Assembly (NCBI RefSeq): GCF_000208745.1
Contig: NC_030857.1
Location: 6,958,226 to 7,022,225 of the forward strand
Direction: 5' to 3'
Length of the DNA: 64,000 bases
Origin: Theobroma cacao
Lineage: Eukaryota; Streptophyta; Magnoliopsida; Malvales; Malvaceae
Both the position numbers and the translations under genes were made by a program. Below, piece after piece: positions 1 through 11,182 of the stretch; position 1 is the first letter of the stretch, and each line of letters opens with the position of its first letter. Under the pieces are notes generated by a model. It saw only the letters and a program-made list of their open reading frames with translations, was not told the DNA's origin and searched no databases.

Positions 1-1320
1 AACTTTGCTCCAAATATGTGAGAATGGGATCCCCCCATCCCTTGATAAGGCATAGACCTAGAAGAAGCCAAAGTCACTATCTGTGGTTGGATGTTTGGCT
101 GATTACCATAGAAATGAGAAAACTGAAAAAATGAGACAGGTAGAATTTTTGTGGTGTTGTGTTCGTGAAGGTTGTAGCTACAGAGATATGTGATTTAGTT
201 TTGCTTACTGCTCTGGCTGCACTTGTAGTGACTGAAAGTCCACAAAAGAAGAAAGATCCCCAAATAATGCAGAGAAAAACTAGTGGCCCAGCAGGATTCT
301 GAAACCTCCCATGGTATGCATCATAGATGATTTGTGCTGGTACAAGAGCTTCAGCTGTCTCATTATTCACATCATACAAATGGTTGGGGTCCTGCAATAG
401 AAATTACACTTTGGATGTCTACTGAAAATTCCAAACTAAAACTAACTCTGTAAACCATATACCCTAATGCTGAATGTAAGAGCTAAATTATAAGCCCATC
501 CAAATATTGATATGATTCCAATGCTAGAGAGTATGGCAATTGGACCAGTCCTATCAGCCCCTTTGGTTTCTTCAGTCAAATGAGCTGCTGTGTCGTAGCC
601 ATAGAGACAGTAGTTGCTGAGGAGTACGGACAGAATGACTGCATAAGGTTTGCTGCTTATTCCAGTTGAGTCAGGGGATGTTTCAAAGTGAGTAAATACA
701 TAAGAAGCTGGTTGTGTTGGTGGTGCCACTAGAGGAAGCATTATGATCACAACCAAGCCGCCAATCACCTGCATTTACTGCTAGAATTTAATTTAATGAA
801 CTGAAATGCCTTTGTGCATGCAATTAGACTGAAAAAATTTTATAGATTTTGTGCATTGTTTTTACAATGTAATGGTGATTCTGACGCAGGGAACAAACTG
901 CAAACCTGCCACCAAAGTGAGATACTGTCAAGGAAATTCGATGACCCGTAAAGCGAAGGTGTTGAGAACTGCCCATATGATGGTGAGGCATATATACATA
1001 CACAAGAAAACAGTTCGAGAAGCAAAGTATCCTCCACCTTTGTTGGTTCCAGTGGATAAAAGAAGGATAATTTGCAATGCCTGTGACCCTGAATAGGCCT
1101 AATGTTCAACAAAAATGAATCGATGAATCAGAAACAACTCCATCTTTGGAATTGGAAGCTCTTGTTATTGATGCAGCCTATTGTTACCTGGGCGCCAATT
1201 CCAGAAATGACACCACAGTCTCGAGCCAAACGCCGCACTATGATGCAAATGGCCCCCATCTAGGTCCAGCCAAATGGGCAGCCCAGAAGTACAACGAACC
1301 AGTGGTCTGTTAGATTTTCT
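1..1320 (-). pseudogene. BAT1/GABP-like amino-acid permease, broken and partial
   Basis: Remnant of a bidirectional amino-acid transporter (APC superfamily membrane permease, BAT1/GABP type). Recognisable exons on the minus strand are about 1320-1188, 1088-906, 768-463, 391-209 and 57-1, mostly with GT/AG borders; the gene runs off the left edge. Family landmarks are LAGPRWGPFAS, STGTNKGGGYFAS, LPLVAPPTQPASYVFTHFE, AAHLTEETKGAD, FLCIIWGSFFF and VYALSRDGGIPFS. Three lesions are visible: an in-frame TAG at 1238-1240 where the family has Trp after GPFAS, a one-base deletion near 1210-1219, and a one-base insertion near 930-938 just before the SLWWQ segment. The N-terminal half is not recognisable upstream of about 1350. 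A functional gene would need several sequencing errors, so a pseudogene is much more likely. Confidence 0.85.
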
Positions 1321-1350
1321 AGCATGTCATTTGATCACGTGCCAGTTGCC

Positions 1351-2010
1351 AGGAACATCTTGTTAAAATATAGCCGTCTAAACTAATTCACAGGGTTCGA
1401 AAGTAACGAAGTATTTTGCAATCATTTTCTTGGTTTATATATATTTTTTAGATATTTTAAAATAAAATCTTTTTTCATTTTTAAATACTTTATATTTTTA
1501 TTTTTTCTATACTTTAAATTGATTTTTAATTTTTTTTACTTTTTATATTAAAGCATGAACATCAATTTTATAAAAAAAATTTGAATTTATAATATAAAAT
1601 ACTTAAAAGTCAAAGTTTTTTTTTCTTAATATGCATGAACGTCAAGATAAACAATTAGAGACAGAACGAGTACATAAAATGTAAGTTTTAATTTATTATT
1701 TGGATGTACATTTCATTTTTTTTAATAATTTAATGACAAAATTTATTAAGAATATCATTCAACTTAAAAATTTAAACTGTTTGAACTTTGAACGGCAAGA
1801 TAAAAGTTAGAGAATAGTTTTTATTCATTCATATCATGTCCAAAAAATTCGGGTAAAGTTTCATTTGTTGGGTGAGAATTTCGTAATACTAACTTATATT
1901 CACTGTGAGACTTATATGACTTTACTGTTCTATTGAGTCTGGCCTAGCCAATAGCTTGTCCCTATTTTACATTCAAATTCTAGTATGTATATACTAATAT
2001 GATTTATAAA
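1351..2010. other. AT-rich spacer
   Basis: Low-complexity AT-rich DNA between the permease remnant and the copia element. No coding segment, RNA gene or clear repeat border is seen. The true left end of the copia element may lie slightly inside this stretch. Confidence 0.5.
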
Positions 2011-2170
2011 TTAAATTTAAATTTATCCTATCTCAAATATTTATTATTAATTATTCAATTAAAATATATCAAAACAATATCTAATATTAATTAATTAAAT
2101 ATTAGTTAATTATCCACAAATAATTAATAAAGTTGCATGCTATGTGGATGCACCACATTTAAATGCAACA
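2011..2170 (-). repeat. 3' LTR segment of the copia element
   Basis: This AT-rich block matches 11024-11182 through most of its length, including CATATCTCAAATATTTATT-like and TAATATTAATTAATTAAAT stretches. In element orientation it starts with TGTTGCATT immediately after a purine-rich tract, the normal place for a 3' LTR. Similarity becomes unclear to the left of about 1984-2011. Confidence 0.65.
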
Positions 2171-2180
2171 TCTCCCACTC
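2171..2180 (-). other. Polypurine tract of the copia element
   Basis: On the minus strand the sequence reads GAGTGGGAGA directly before the 3' LTR. Plant copia elements commonly carry an AGTGGGAGAT-type tract here as the primer for plus-strand synthesis. Confidence 0.6.
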
Positions 2181-3227
2181 GTACACATTGGCATCAACTT
2201 ATACCATTCTCAATTTAACTCATTCTTCATTCATCGTCATACAGGGAAAATGGAACGTGCGACCAACGAGAAAATAAAGGTACCGGTGAGCAGTGAGATA
2301 TTAAGTTACCATCTTACTAATATAACACTGCTAGAGTTCTCATCATACCCCAAGTCATTTTAATCACAAAAGATTTTGCATCTCTGATCCCTTCTACATG
2401 TAAGAGCTATGCAGAATCTCTTTATGTGTCTAAACTCATGGTTATATCTAACAACTAATGTTTTTTTTTTTTTTATAACTGCCCGGGCAATGAGTTATAA
2501 ACTATTTACGTGAGATGTATAATGACTCTTCCTTGGATACTCATGCCAATCCATTGAGATTTGACTGCTTTCCTAGTCATGTTCTGTTAGATCATTTCAT
2601 TTTTGACCCTTAGAAATCATGCTAAAGTAGCAACACCAAATCTCAACTTCATAACATAGATCTAAGTCCAAAGGGTATAAAATTTGGACTACATAAGTCC
2701 TTAGCGCTCACACAGTGATGAAGCAGGGATCTATTCAATCACTCCCTTCCATTGGTCGATAAATAGCATATACAGTATGAAATGTATGTTATGGTGGATC
2801 TTTTATTTAAGGTTTGTCACATCAAAACCACCATACAGATCTCGGTCCAATCCTTACAAAAGGATTGACTTGAATCCCCTAAGATTCAAATCCGGCTATC
2901 ACTGGCTCTATGGAATATGAATAATCTCCATGTTTGACTCTTACGAGCCTCAATCTGACTCTAAGTCAAGGTGGCATTACTAAGATCCTTGCTCACAACT
3001 CATGTGACAAGGAGATCACAAAACGCTTGGTACCTTGTGATCGTTTAAGTTTTATCCCACACACTACCGAAGAGTTGGGGCGATTATCCTGTGTGAGAGG
3101 GATAATCTATAAAGCCAAGTGACAATAATTACCTTAGATATGTGCCCTAATTAATTAACAACATTTGATCAACTGATTTAAAATAGACTTAATTTATTAA
3201 TTGTTCAGAAATAATAGTACATGAATA
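2181..3227 (-). other. Copia 3' untranslated region
   Basis: About 1.05 kb between the end of pol and the polypurine tract. Only short open frames occur and none resembles a protein. It is unusually long for a copia 3' untranslated region and may include extra inserted sequence. Confidence 0.45.
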
Positions 3228-6200
3228 TCAAATGCCTAATAATCCTAAACCTCTAATATGCTTTTGAAAAGCATTTCGAGCAATAGGTTTAGTGAATGGG
3301 TCTACTAACATATCAGTTGTGGAAATGTACTTCAACACAACAAGACCTTGTGCAATGATGCCACGAATGTAGTGATAGTGAGTATCAATGTGTTTAGTTT
3401 TTCCATGATACTTAGAATCTTTTGTATAAGCTATGCTAGTTGTGTTGTCACAATAAAGTACAATAGCTTCACTAAGATGCCTAGTAATGTTCAAGCTTTG
3501 TAAGAATCTCCTTAACCAAACCACTTCTTGAACTGCAGCACAACATGCTACATACTCTACTTCCATAGTATATAGAGTAGTACAAAGCTGTTTCTTGCTA
3601 CTCCAGAAAATAGCTCCGCCTCTAAGTATAAAAGCATATCCTAAAGTAAACTTCCGATCATCTTTATCACCGACGTGATCAGCATCACTATATCCGACTA
3701 ATTTTAGATTTCCACCTTGATAGCACAAAGTCAAATTAGTGGTTCCTCTTAGATACCGTAGTATCCTTTTGACTGCAGCCCAATGGGCAATCCCAGGATT
3801 ACTTTGGTACCTACTAACTATACCAACCGCAAAACATATGTCCGATCGAGAACACATCATAGTGTACATCAAACTTCCAATAGCGCTTACGTATGGTACG
3901 TTCGCCATTTGTTTCTTTTCTTCTTTGGTTTTAGGACATTGTTCCATGCTGAGATATAAACCTTTCTCCATTGGAGTGTCAATAGGCTTGGAGTTTTGCA
4001 TACGGAATCGTTCTAAAACCCTTTTAATGTAATTTTCTTGAGACAAACTCAAGAACCTTTTAGAACGATTTCTTGAGATCTTAACCTCGAGGATGTATTC
4101 AGTTTGTCCCATGTCTTTCATCTCGAAAGTGGAGGCAAACCACTTTTGAGTGGTGATAATTAACTCCATGTCATTCCCGGCTAATAGGATATCATCCACA
4201 TATAATGAAAGAATAAGGAACTTATTCCCTAATCTCTTTACATATACACAATGGTCATCTTCAATTATCACAAACCCTATGGAAATGATGGCTTGATGAA
4301 AACGAAGATACCATTGTTGATATGATTATTTCAAGCCATAGATAGAACGTTTCAAGCGACACACCTTGTGTTCTTTTCCTTTGGATTGAAAACCAATTGG
4401 TTGATTCATGTAAATCTCCTCATTGATTTTTCCATTGAGAAATGCAGTTTTTACATCCATTTGGAACAATTCCAAATTTAGATGTGCCACTATAGCCAAG
4501 ATAAGGAGAATTGACATAAATCTTACCACAGGAGAAAATGTCTCTTCATAATCCACACCCTCTTTTTGGGTATAACCTTTTGCCACTAAACGAGCCTTAT
4601 ATTTTTCAATTGATCCATCCGCTTTGCGCTTTACCTTCAGAACCCATTTGTTTCCTATTACTTTGCGCCTAGGTGGAAGATCAACTAACTCCCAGACTTG
4701 GTTTTCAGTCATGGATTTCATTTCATCTTCCATAACAGTAAGCCATTTGTCTGATGATGGTGAGTTTAAAGCTTCCTCATAGGAAAATGGTTCGTCAACA
4801 TCCACAAGAATACTTAAGAAAGACTGACCTTCTATCTCAAATCGTTTACGAGGTATTTGCCCACGTTCACTTTTTCGCAACTGTGAATCTTGGTGGAGCT
4901 CAAACGGTGTACTCCCACTAACCTCAACAATCTCTTGGATTGGATGTGTTTCCACATTCATTTCCTCATGTTGGGGTACATTTTCTTGAAGCTCATTCAT
5001 CTCATAAAGCTCAAGGTTTTCTTTAACCTCACCTATGGTTAGGAAGTCATCTTCTAGAAAATCAACATCGCGAGATTCCATCTCAGTTAGCCCTCCATCA
5101 GGGTGTTCTCCATACATCACGTAGCCCTTAGAATGTTCTGAATATCTAATAAATACACACTTATTAGCTTTAAAACCAAGTTTCTCATACTTATGAGATG
5201 AGTGATGTACATACCCAGCTGATCCCCAAGGACGTAAGCCTTCCAAATTGGGCTTACTTTCATTCCATAACTCATGTGGAGTTGTGGGAATAGATTTTGA
5301 GGGCACACGATTGAGGATGTATGGGAATATATTTTGAGGGCACACGATTGAGGATGTATGATGCTGTCAAAAGGGCATCCCCCTAAAAACTTATTGGAAG
5401 GTTGGCTTGTGCCATCATTGACCTAACCATGTCTAACAAGGTACGATTCTTTCTCTCTGCAACACCGTTTTGTTGCGAAATTCCAAGTATCGTTAATTGT
5501 TGACGTATTCCCTTTTCCTCACATAATTCTTTGAATTGATCAGATAGATATTTATGACCTCTATCAGTGTAAAAAACCTTAAGTTTTCTTTCTTTTTGAT
5601 TCTCAACCTCTGCCATAAAGCATTTAAAATAATTCAAAGCTTCAGAAAGGTGAGACAACAGAAATATTGATCCATATCTTGAGTAATCATCTATGAATGT
5701 AATGAAATATGATATACCATTGCGTGCCTTTACATTCATAGGCCCACAAATGTCTGAGTGGACAAGTTATAGAAGATGGGTGGCTCTTTTAGCCTTCCCA
5801 AAAGGCTTTCTGTTGGACTTACTAGCAAGACATGGCTCACACGTAAGAAGTTTAACTTTGGTGATTAAGCCCAATAGCCTTTTTTTAACCAATCAGGACA
5901 TTCTATTTTGCCCAATATGTCCTAATCTAGCATGCCACTTCATAGAATCATTTATAACATCAGAAGAAGAATTTGAAACAAAAACAACATCATTATTAGA
6001 ATCCAAATCTAACATAATCAAACCGTCTTTAAAATAACCATGACCAAAAAACGTGTTTTCAAGAAAAATAAACAAACTATAATTCTCGAAGGAAAATTTA
6101 AATCCTAAATCCATCAATGCTAAAACTGAAAGTAGATTACATCGTACAAATAGAGTATAAAGCACATCATGTAGGAGCCATTTTCGCCCATTGTGCATTG

Positions 6201-7254
6201 TGAGTTGGTAAGGTCCTACTCCTAAGACCTTTTCTTGTTCTCCGTTCCCCATCATGACAAAGTGTCTACCCATTGGTAAACGATGGTAATCTACATATCC
6301 TGCACGGTTGCAGGTTATGTGCTTAGTTGCTCTTATATCTACAATCCAACCAAGGAGGAAATGAGCTATAAACACATGAGAACAGACATAAGTTCTAAAG
6401 CGGTTTAAAGGACGAACCTTCTTAGGCTCAGTGCATTCCTGAGCAAAATGTCTCTTTTTACCACAGTTAAAGCATTTCAACTTGGACTTATCCTTTTTCC
6501 CACCACCCTTGCCTTTTTGGCATTTGGTGACTCCATCACTTTTGGGCCTTAGATTTCTTGTCATCCCTTTCTTTTGTTGTCTTTTTCACTAGGGAAACTA
6601 CCCTTTGCGATTTCTAGCTTGAGCTATCAGGGTAGTGTTGCAAATAGCTTCTCTACGCTCTGCCTCAAGCTCTAAATGGTGAGAAATATCATCAAAAGTC
6701 TTTATTCCTTCATTATGTGTTAATACAAGTTTAACATGTTCCCATGAGAACTTAGGGAGTGACTTAATGACAGCTAAGACCTGCTGCTCATCTGTGAGAT
6801 CATAACCAACTGTTTTCATCTCTCTTATCATGGCTGACATAGCCCTTAAGTGTTCAACCATAGTGTGCTTGGAGTCCATCACATACTGATTGAACCTTAG
6901 TGTCAAGGCACGAAGCCTCATAACTGTGGTTCCACCATATTTGAATTTTAATTGTTCCCACAACTGTTTGGTAGTTGGAAAATTCTTAAACTCCCCAATG
7001 AGATCATCATGCATGCAGCTTAACGTGGTAAAACGTGCACTACGATCTCTCTTATACCAAGTGTCATAGGCCTCTTAGTCACGGCGATGCTGGGCTGTGT
7101 TTCCAACTTCAAGTGGGTTCATCTCTTTAGTTAGGTGATTGAGCAACTCTTGCTCATTGAGAAGATACTGAACCTTCTTATACCAGATATCATAGTTTTT
7201 GCCATCAAGTTTAGCACCTTTGGTCAAATCAACAATAATTTGTTTTGAAGCCAT
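3228..7254 (-). pseudogene. Copia gag-pol polyprotein, multiply broken
   Basis: Gag begins with ATG at 7254 (MASKQIIVDLTKG). Domains in order: gag; zinc knuckle CFNCGKKRHFAQEC; protease; integrase with its His/Cys zinc motif, then catalytic-region motifs HSDICGP, TDRG and NGVAERKNRTLLDM; reverse transcriptase with KARLVAKGYTQKEGVDY, MDVKTAFLNG and YVDD; RNase H ending near RGLGLLGI. Visible damage: TAA at 7075-7077 in gag, frame breaks near 6565-6600 and 5740-5893, a 37-bp tandem duplication at 5287-5360 that shifts frame, and TAA at 4326-4328 replacing a Gln codon after YGLK. The protease catalytic site reads D-I-R-A where the family has D-S-G-A. The copy cannot encode a working polyprotein. 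Confidence 0.93.
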
Positions 7255-7496
7255 ATCACTACATCATTGCATAAGATTTAATTAGGCACATATATAATTT
7301 TCTAATCAATTAAGATTAGACATATTTAATTCCTACTTATATTACTAGTTCGAAAATTTCACATGTATGATAGCAATCATTACCAATAGTATAAGCATAA
7401 ATTAAAATGTCTAATTTAATTTAACCTTGGATTATAGGAACAACTCCCACTATCCTTAAGCATAGGAACAACTCCAACGTACCACATAATATAATG
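7255..7496 (-). other. Copia leader, part adjacent to gag
   Basis: Untranslated leader between gag and the nested solo LTR. No coding content. It resumes at 9986 beyond the insertion. Confidence 0.5.
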
Positions 7497-7899
7497 AGTC
7501 CTGTCGTAACGTGCAGGTCCGAGAACCCGACCGTCAAACGAGAGTGAAAACTTTAAAAAAAATAGGAGTCGCCACCAATCTTTTTTACTAGGTGCGATTG
7601 GTCACCTATTGACTCGATTCTAATCGATGAAGCCTTAAATTAATTTTAAGCCCACTGAAAAAAACCTCAAACTGGTCTATATTTTTTCTAGATCTAGGTT
7701 CGGGAGCACGGTTACGCCCGGAGAAGGATTAGCACCCCCGGGACTCCCATTGCATGAACGATACCATTTTCAGATTATCCTATTATGCTTTAATTTTTTT
7801 GAGTTCATTTTGTTTCCTTAGCTATTATTAATTTATTTTATCTCCTATTCAACCTAGAGTGGAATGCAAATGAGAGGCATGATGAAGTGCATGGCGTGA

Positions 7900-8640
7900 G
7901 ATAGAAATGTCGGACGAATAACCTTTTATCGATGATATTTTTTCGGATCCGCCCATCATACTGGTGGGATTCGGGGTATTCTCTCACTTAGGGAATTATC
8001 TGAGAAATTCATCTTCGCAAATTCAACGAATAATTTTCATCGTCGGGGCTATCGTACGTTTTTATTTAAAAATAATGTTTTCGTGAATATGAAGCTATTA
8101 TGAGCGAAAGCTTTTTATTAAAAGTGTTCCTCGAGCCCTCCCATCATACTGGTGGGACTCGGGGACATCTTTTCACCTAGAAAACTTTTCGATAAATACT
8201 CACCTACGCAAAATCCTCGAAAGATCTCATTATCGGGGCTTAAACTCGAAAACAAAAATATTTATATGTAATGATATGCATGATGCAATATATGCTACGC
8301 TAATACAATTGTCTATTTTTTTATCATTTTTATTATTTAATTCTTATTTTCATTTTTTTATTTTTTATTGTTATATTTTTTATTTTATTTCTTATTATTA
8401 TTTTTTCATACTTTACATTTTTTATTCTATTGTTATTTATTTATTATTTTTTGAGTGATTTTTGTATAGTCAAATTCTTTATTTATTAAAATTTCGGGAT
8501 CATGAAATCGAGGTCCTCCTATCGTATTGGTGGAGCCTTGATTCGGATTCCGAACCGAGGGAATATGGACCCGAGATTGCGACTTCTCGCGTCCCAACCG
8601 ATCATCCCATCATCGGCTTATTATTCTTATAGGTAATGTC
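7900..8640 (+). repeat. Three diverged internal subrepeats of the solo LTR
   Basis: Three copies of a module start near 7951, 8135 and 8510. Each has a CCCATCATACTGGTGGGACT-like core followed by a TCGG or CGGGG step and ends about 100 bases later with CATCGGGGCT or CATCGGCTTA. The third copy is more diverged and follows an AT-rich insertion. Confidence 0.65.
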
Positions 8641-9192
8641 ATTATATTTTTATTTTATTATTTATTATTATTTATTATTCTTTTATTATTATTATTATTT
8701 ATGTTTTATGTATATATATATTTTAAGAGTTATTTATATTTGTAGTAAATATTCTCCTAAGCTTACGTTCTTCGTATAACTAAACTTTTTCTAAAATGTT
8801 TTTATTTTTATCATTCATTTTTTTATATATATTTTGTTATTCTTATTTTTACATTATTCTATTTTTTTTAATAATTTTCTGACCCTAAGAATATTATCTA
8901 AGAAATTTTAGAACATTATCCTAGCATAGTTTAAAATCAATCTTGCATCATTAATGCTTAAACTAAGTAGATAAGATTAAATCCTAAACAAACAATATCA
9001 CAACAGCCCAGATAGCCCAAATCACCACAGATCAGTTTGGCAAAGGAATGAGATTTTTACTTGACTGGGCTAAAATGGCCCAAATAGCCGGCCTGACCCG
9101 TGGTCGCTCCAAAGCCCACTGTCTAGTCTCCTTGTCCAGCAGCCCACAAGTGCCAAAACTACACCGTTTTGATCACCACTCTACCTTCCCCA

Positions 9193-9230
9193 AAACGACG
9201 TCGTTTCACTTAAAAACCTAGGTATAAAAT
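9193..9230 (+). promoter_or_regulatory. Putative LTR promoter: palindromic ACGT site and TATA box
   Basis: A perfect 14-bp palindrome AAACGACGTCGTTT lies at 9193-9206, with a GACGTC core of the type bound by bZIP factors. TATAAAAT follows at 9223-9230, and then a long CT-rich leader-like stretch from about 9231 to 9360. This is the arrangement expected of a U3 promoter. Activity is inferred only. Confidence 0.55.
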
Positions 9231-9985
9231 CCCCTTTTCTTTCTTTCCTCTTCATTTTCCCTCTTCTATTTCTCTCTCTAACCACTGGATTCTCTCCTCT
9301 CTCTAAAAAATCTCATATTTCTCTCTCACACTAATTTCTCTTCACTGACCACCGCTCAAGATCGGCATCACCGCCGACTACCCTGATTGGCCTTCTTTCT
9401 TTTCACCGATCAGCACTAAGACCCTGGTTTCCTGACCCAAAATCCCTATATCTTCCCCAAAACACCCACCGATCTGCTCTCCCTTCACCACCGGAGGCTA
9501 ACCCGAAGCAAACCTCCCTCCTTTTGTCGACCAGCGATCGAGCCGAATGTTCCTCCCTCTCTCTCTAACGCTAGCCACCCAAAACCAGATCTCCCTCTTT
9601 CACTCACTCTCTCTTACCGGTGCCGGCTTGGGCACCAACTTTCACTGCACACACATTTTTTTTTTTGGGTATTGTTTCTAGCTGCTAGAGAACTAGGGTT
9701 TTTTGGTTTGATTTTCTGCTACTGTTGTTTTTTTTATTTTTGCTTCCCCGGATCCCCTTTGATTTTTTTGGCTCCTTTTCATTTTGCAAGTTGTCCATCT
9801 TTTGAAGCCAAGTTGTCCAAAAATTTGGACAACCCGATAATGGGGTTCTGGCACCAATGAGTTGGTAGTCAGAACCTCTATCATTCAGGGTGGTTGGGGG
9901 GAAATTCCTCTCTCTTTTTTTTAATTATTTTATTATTATTTATTTTATTTCTTTGATTTTTTGATTTTTTGGTGTCTACAAGTCC

Positions 9986-10856
9986 TACTAAAGAACCCTT
10001 TTATAGGTGCCCATATCCAAAAAAAAATATTATGCATACCAAAATAGCACTAAGTAGATCATATTTTCAAATGCTTCCAGAAAAGACTATAATAGTATCT
10101 TCGACAAAGCACTCTACTTCTACAGTAATTTTCAGGAAAGGCTGGAAGAGTCACAAATGGTCTCTCTTAAAACTCAGTCTCCTTTGACAAAACTACTGAG
10201 GAATATAATCACTGTACTGTCTTTTTGCATACAAGTTTACTTAACAAATAAGTAAAATAATTGCACCATGCATTTTATAAATTTTGCCTTTTCAAAGAAG
10301 TAAAATAATTATATTATGCATTTTATAAATTTTACCTAAGTAAAATAAATACATCATGCATTTTATAAATTTTACCTAACAAATAAGTAAAATATATATA
10401 TAGCATTTTACAACATATGTAAAATAATTGAATTAACAAACATTTGCTTAATTCATATATATATGTTTTAGAAGAAAAACAATTTCTAATATACAACATA
10501 TATAAAAAAATTGGATAATTAACATATTAATTAATTATATTTACATGTGAATTTAATAAAATAGTAACATGCTAAAAGCAAAAATAATGTTCTAATTTTT
10601 TTTTAATTTACAAAAAAAAAATTTTGGGTCATTCTGTAAAACCAGAAACTGGTGGGGCAAAAATGTAATTATAAAAAATATATCCTTTGGTGCCATGTGG
10701 CTGCCACATTAGACTCTTTATGGCAATGTCTGGACCCTTTTGGTTTTTATTATTTGCCGTACTCTCATCTCAAGGATGCTTTCTTGGTGTAGTGGTTGAA
10801 AGAGCTTTTTGGTTTTTCTTACTTACAGAAGAACTCACGTTCAGTCTTTTTGCTGT
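9986..10856 (-). other. Copia leader, distal part
   Basis: Continuation of the copia leader beyond the nested solo LTR. It contains a short tandem array at 10251-10440 and otherwise no recognisable feature. Confidence 0.4.
10251..10440. repeat. Short imperfect tandem array, 40-48 bp period
   Basis: About four diverged copies of AGTAAAATAATTNCANCATG followed by CATTTTATAAATTTTACCT, starting near 10251, 10299, 10339 and 10386. It lies in the copia leader. Confidence 0.7.
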
Positions 10857-10868
10857 GTTCTGAAATCA
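10857..10868 (-). other. Possible degenerate tRNA-Met primer-binding site
   Basis: The minus strand reads TGATTTCAGAAC, matching 9 of 12 bases of the usual plant copia site TGGTATCAGAGC, and sits next to the 5' LTR. The match is weak and partly chosen by position. Confidence 0.35.
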
Positions 10869-11182
10869 GTATATCTATTCACTATTTATAAACGTATTAG
10901 AGATATAGAGATAGGATATTTTAAATTTAAACAAATTAAATTTTTAAAAAATAAATAATCCTTATTTAAATTTAAATAAATTAAATATAAATACAATGGA
11001 TAGATAATTTAAATTTAAACAAAATAAATTTAAATTTATCATATCTCAAATATTTATTATTAATTATTCAATTAAAAATATCAAAATAATATCTAATATT
11101 AATTAATTAAATATTAATTAATTATTCATAAATAATTAACAAAATTATATGCCATGTAAACGCATCACATTTTAATGCAACA
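10869..11182 (-). repeat. 5' LTR of the copia element
   Basis: The block from 11024 to 11182 matches the left LTR, and in element orientation it starts TGTTGCATT. The part from 10869 to 11023 is extra AT-rich sequence with repeated TTTAAATTTAAACAAA-like motifs, suggesting local tandem expansion. The inner border is set only by the weak primer-site match. Confidence 0.55.

Larger units (their letters stand above)
7502..9980 (+). mobile_element. Solo LTR (2,479 bp) nested in the copia element
   Basis: The block begins TGTCGTAACGTG and ends GGTGTCTACA, the usual TG...CA borders, and is flanked by perfect 5-bp duplications AGTCC at 7497-7501 and 9981-9985. It contains GGATTAGCACCCCCGGGAC, a motif I associate with long LTRs of dicot retrotransposons. 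There is no gag or pol, no second LTR and no internal domain, so it is best read as a solo LTR left by recombination between two LTRs. A TATA box near its right part shows plus orientation. Family assignment (gypsy/Ogre-like or non-autonomous) is not possible by eye. Confidence 0.85.
2011..11182 (-). mobile_element. Defective Ty1/copia retrotransposon with nested solo LTR
   Basis: A minus-strand Ty1/copia element. In element order it has a terminal repeat (11182-10869), a possible primer-binding site (10868-10857), a leader interrupted by a foreign solo LTR (7502-9980), gag-pol (7254-3228), a 3' untranslated stretch, a polypurine tract (2180-2171) and a second terminal repeat (2170-2011). The two ends share about 160 bp of clear similarity beginning with TGTTGCATT. 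Without the nested insertion the element is about 6.7 kb. Terminal repeats are diverged and no flanking target duplication was found, so the insertion looks old. Exact outer borders are uncertain, especially on the left. Confidence 0.7.
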
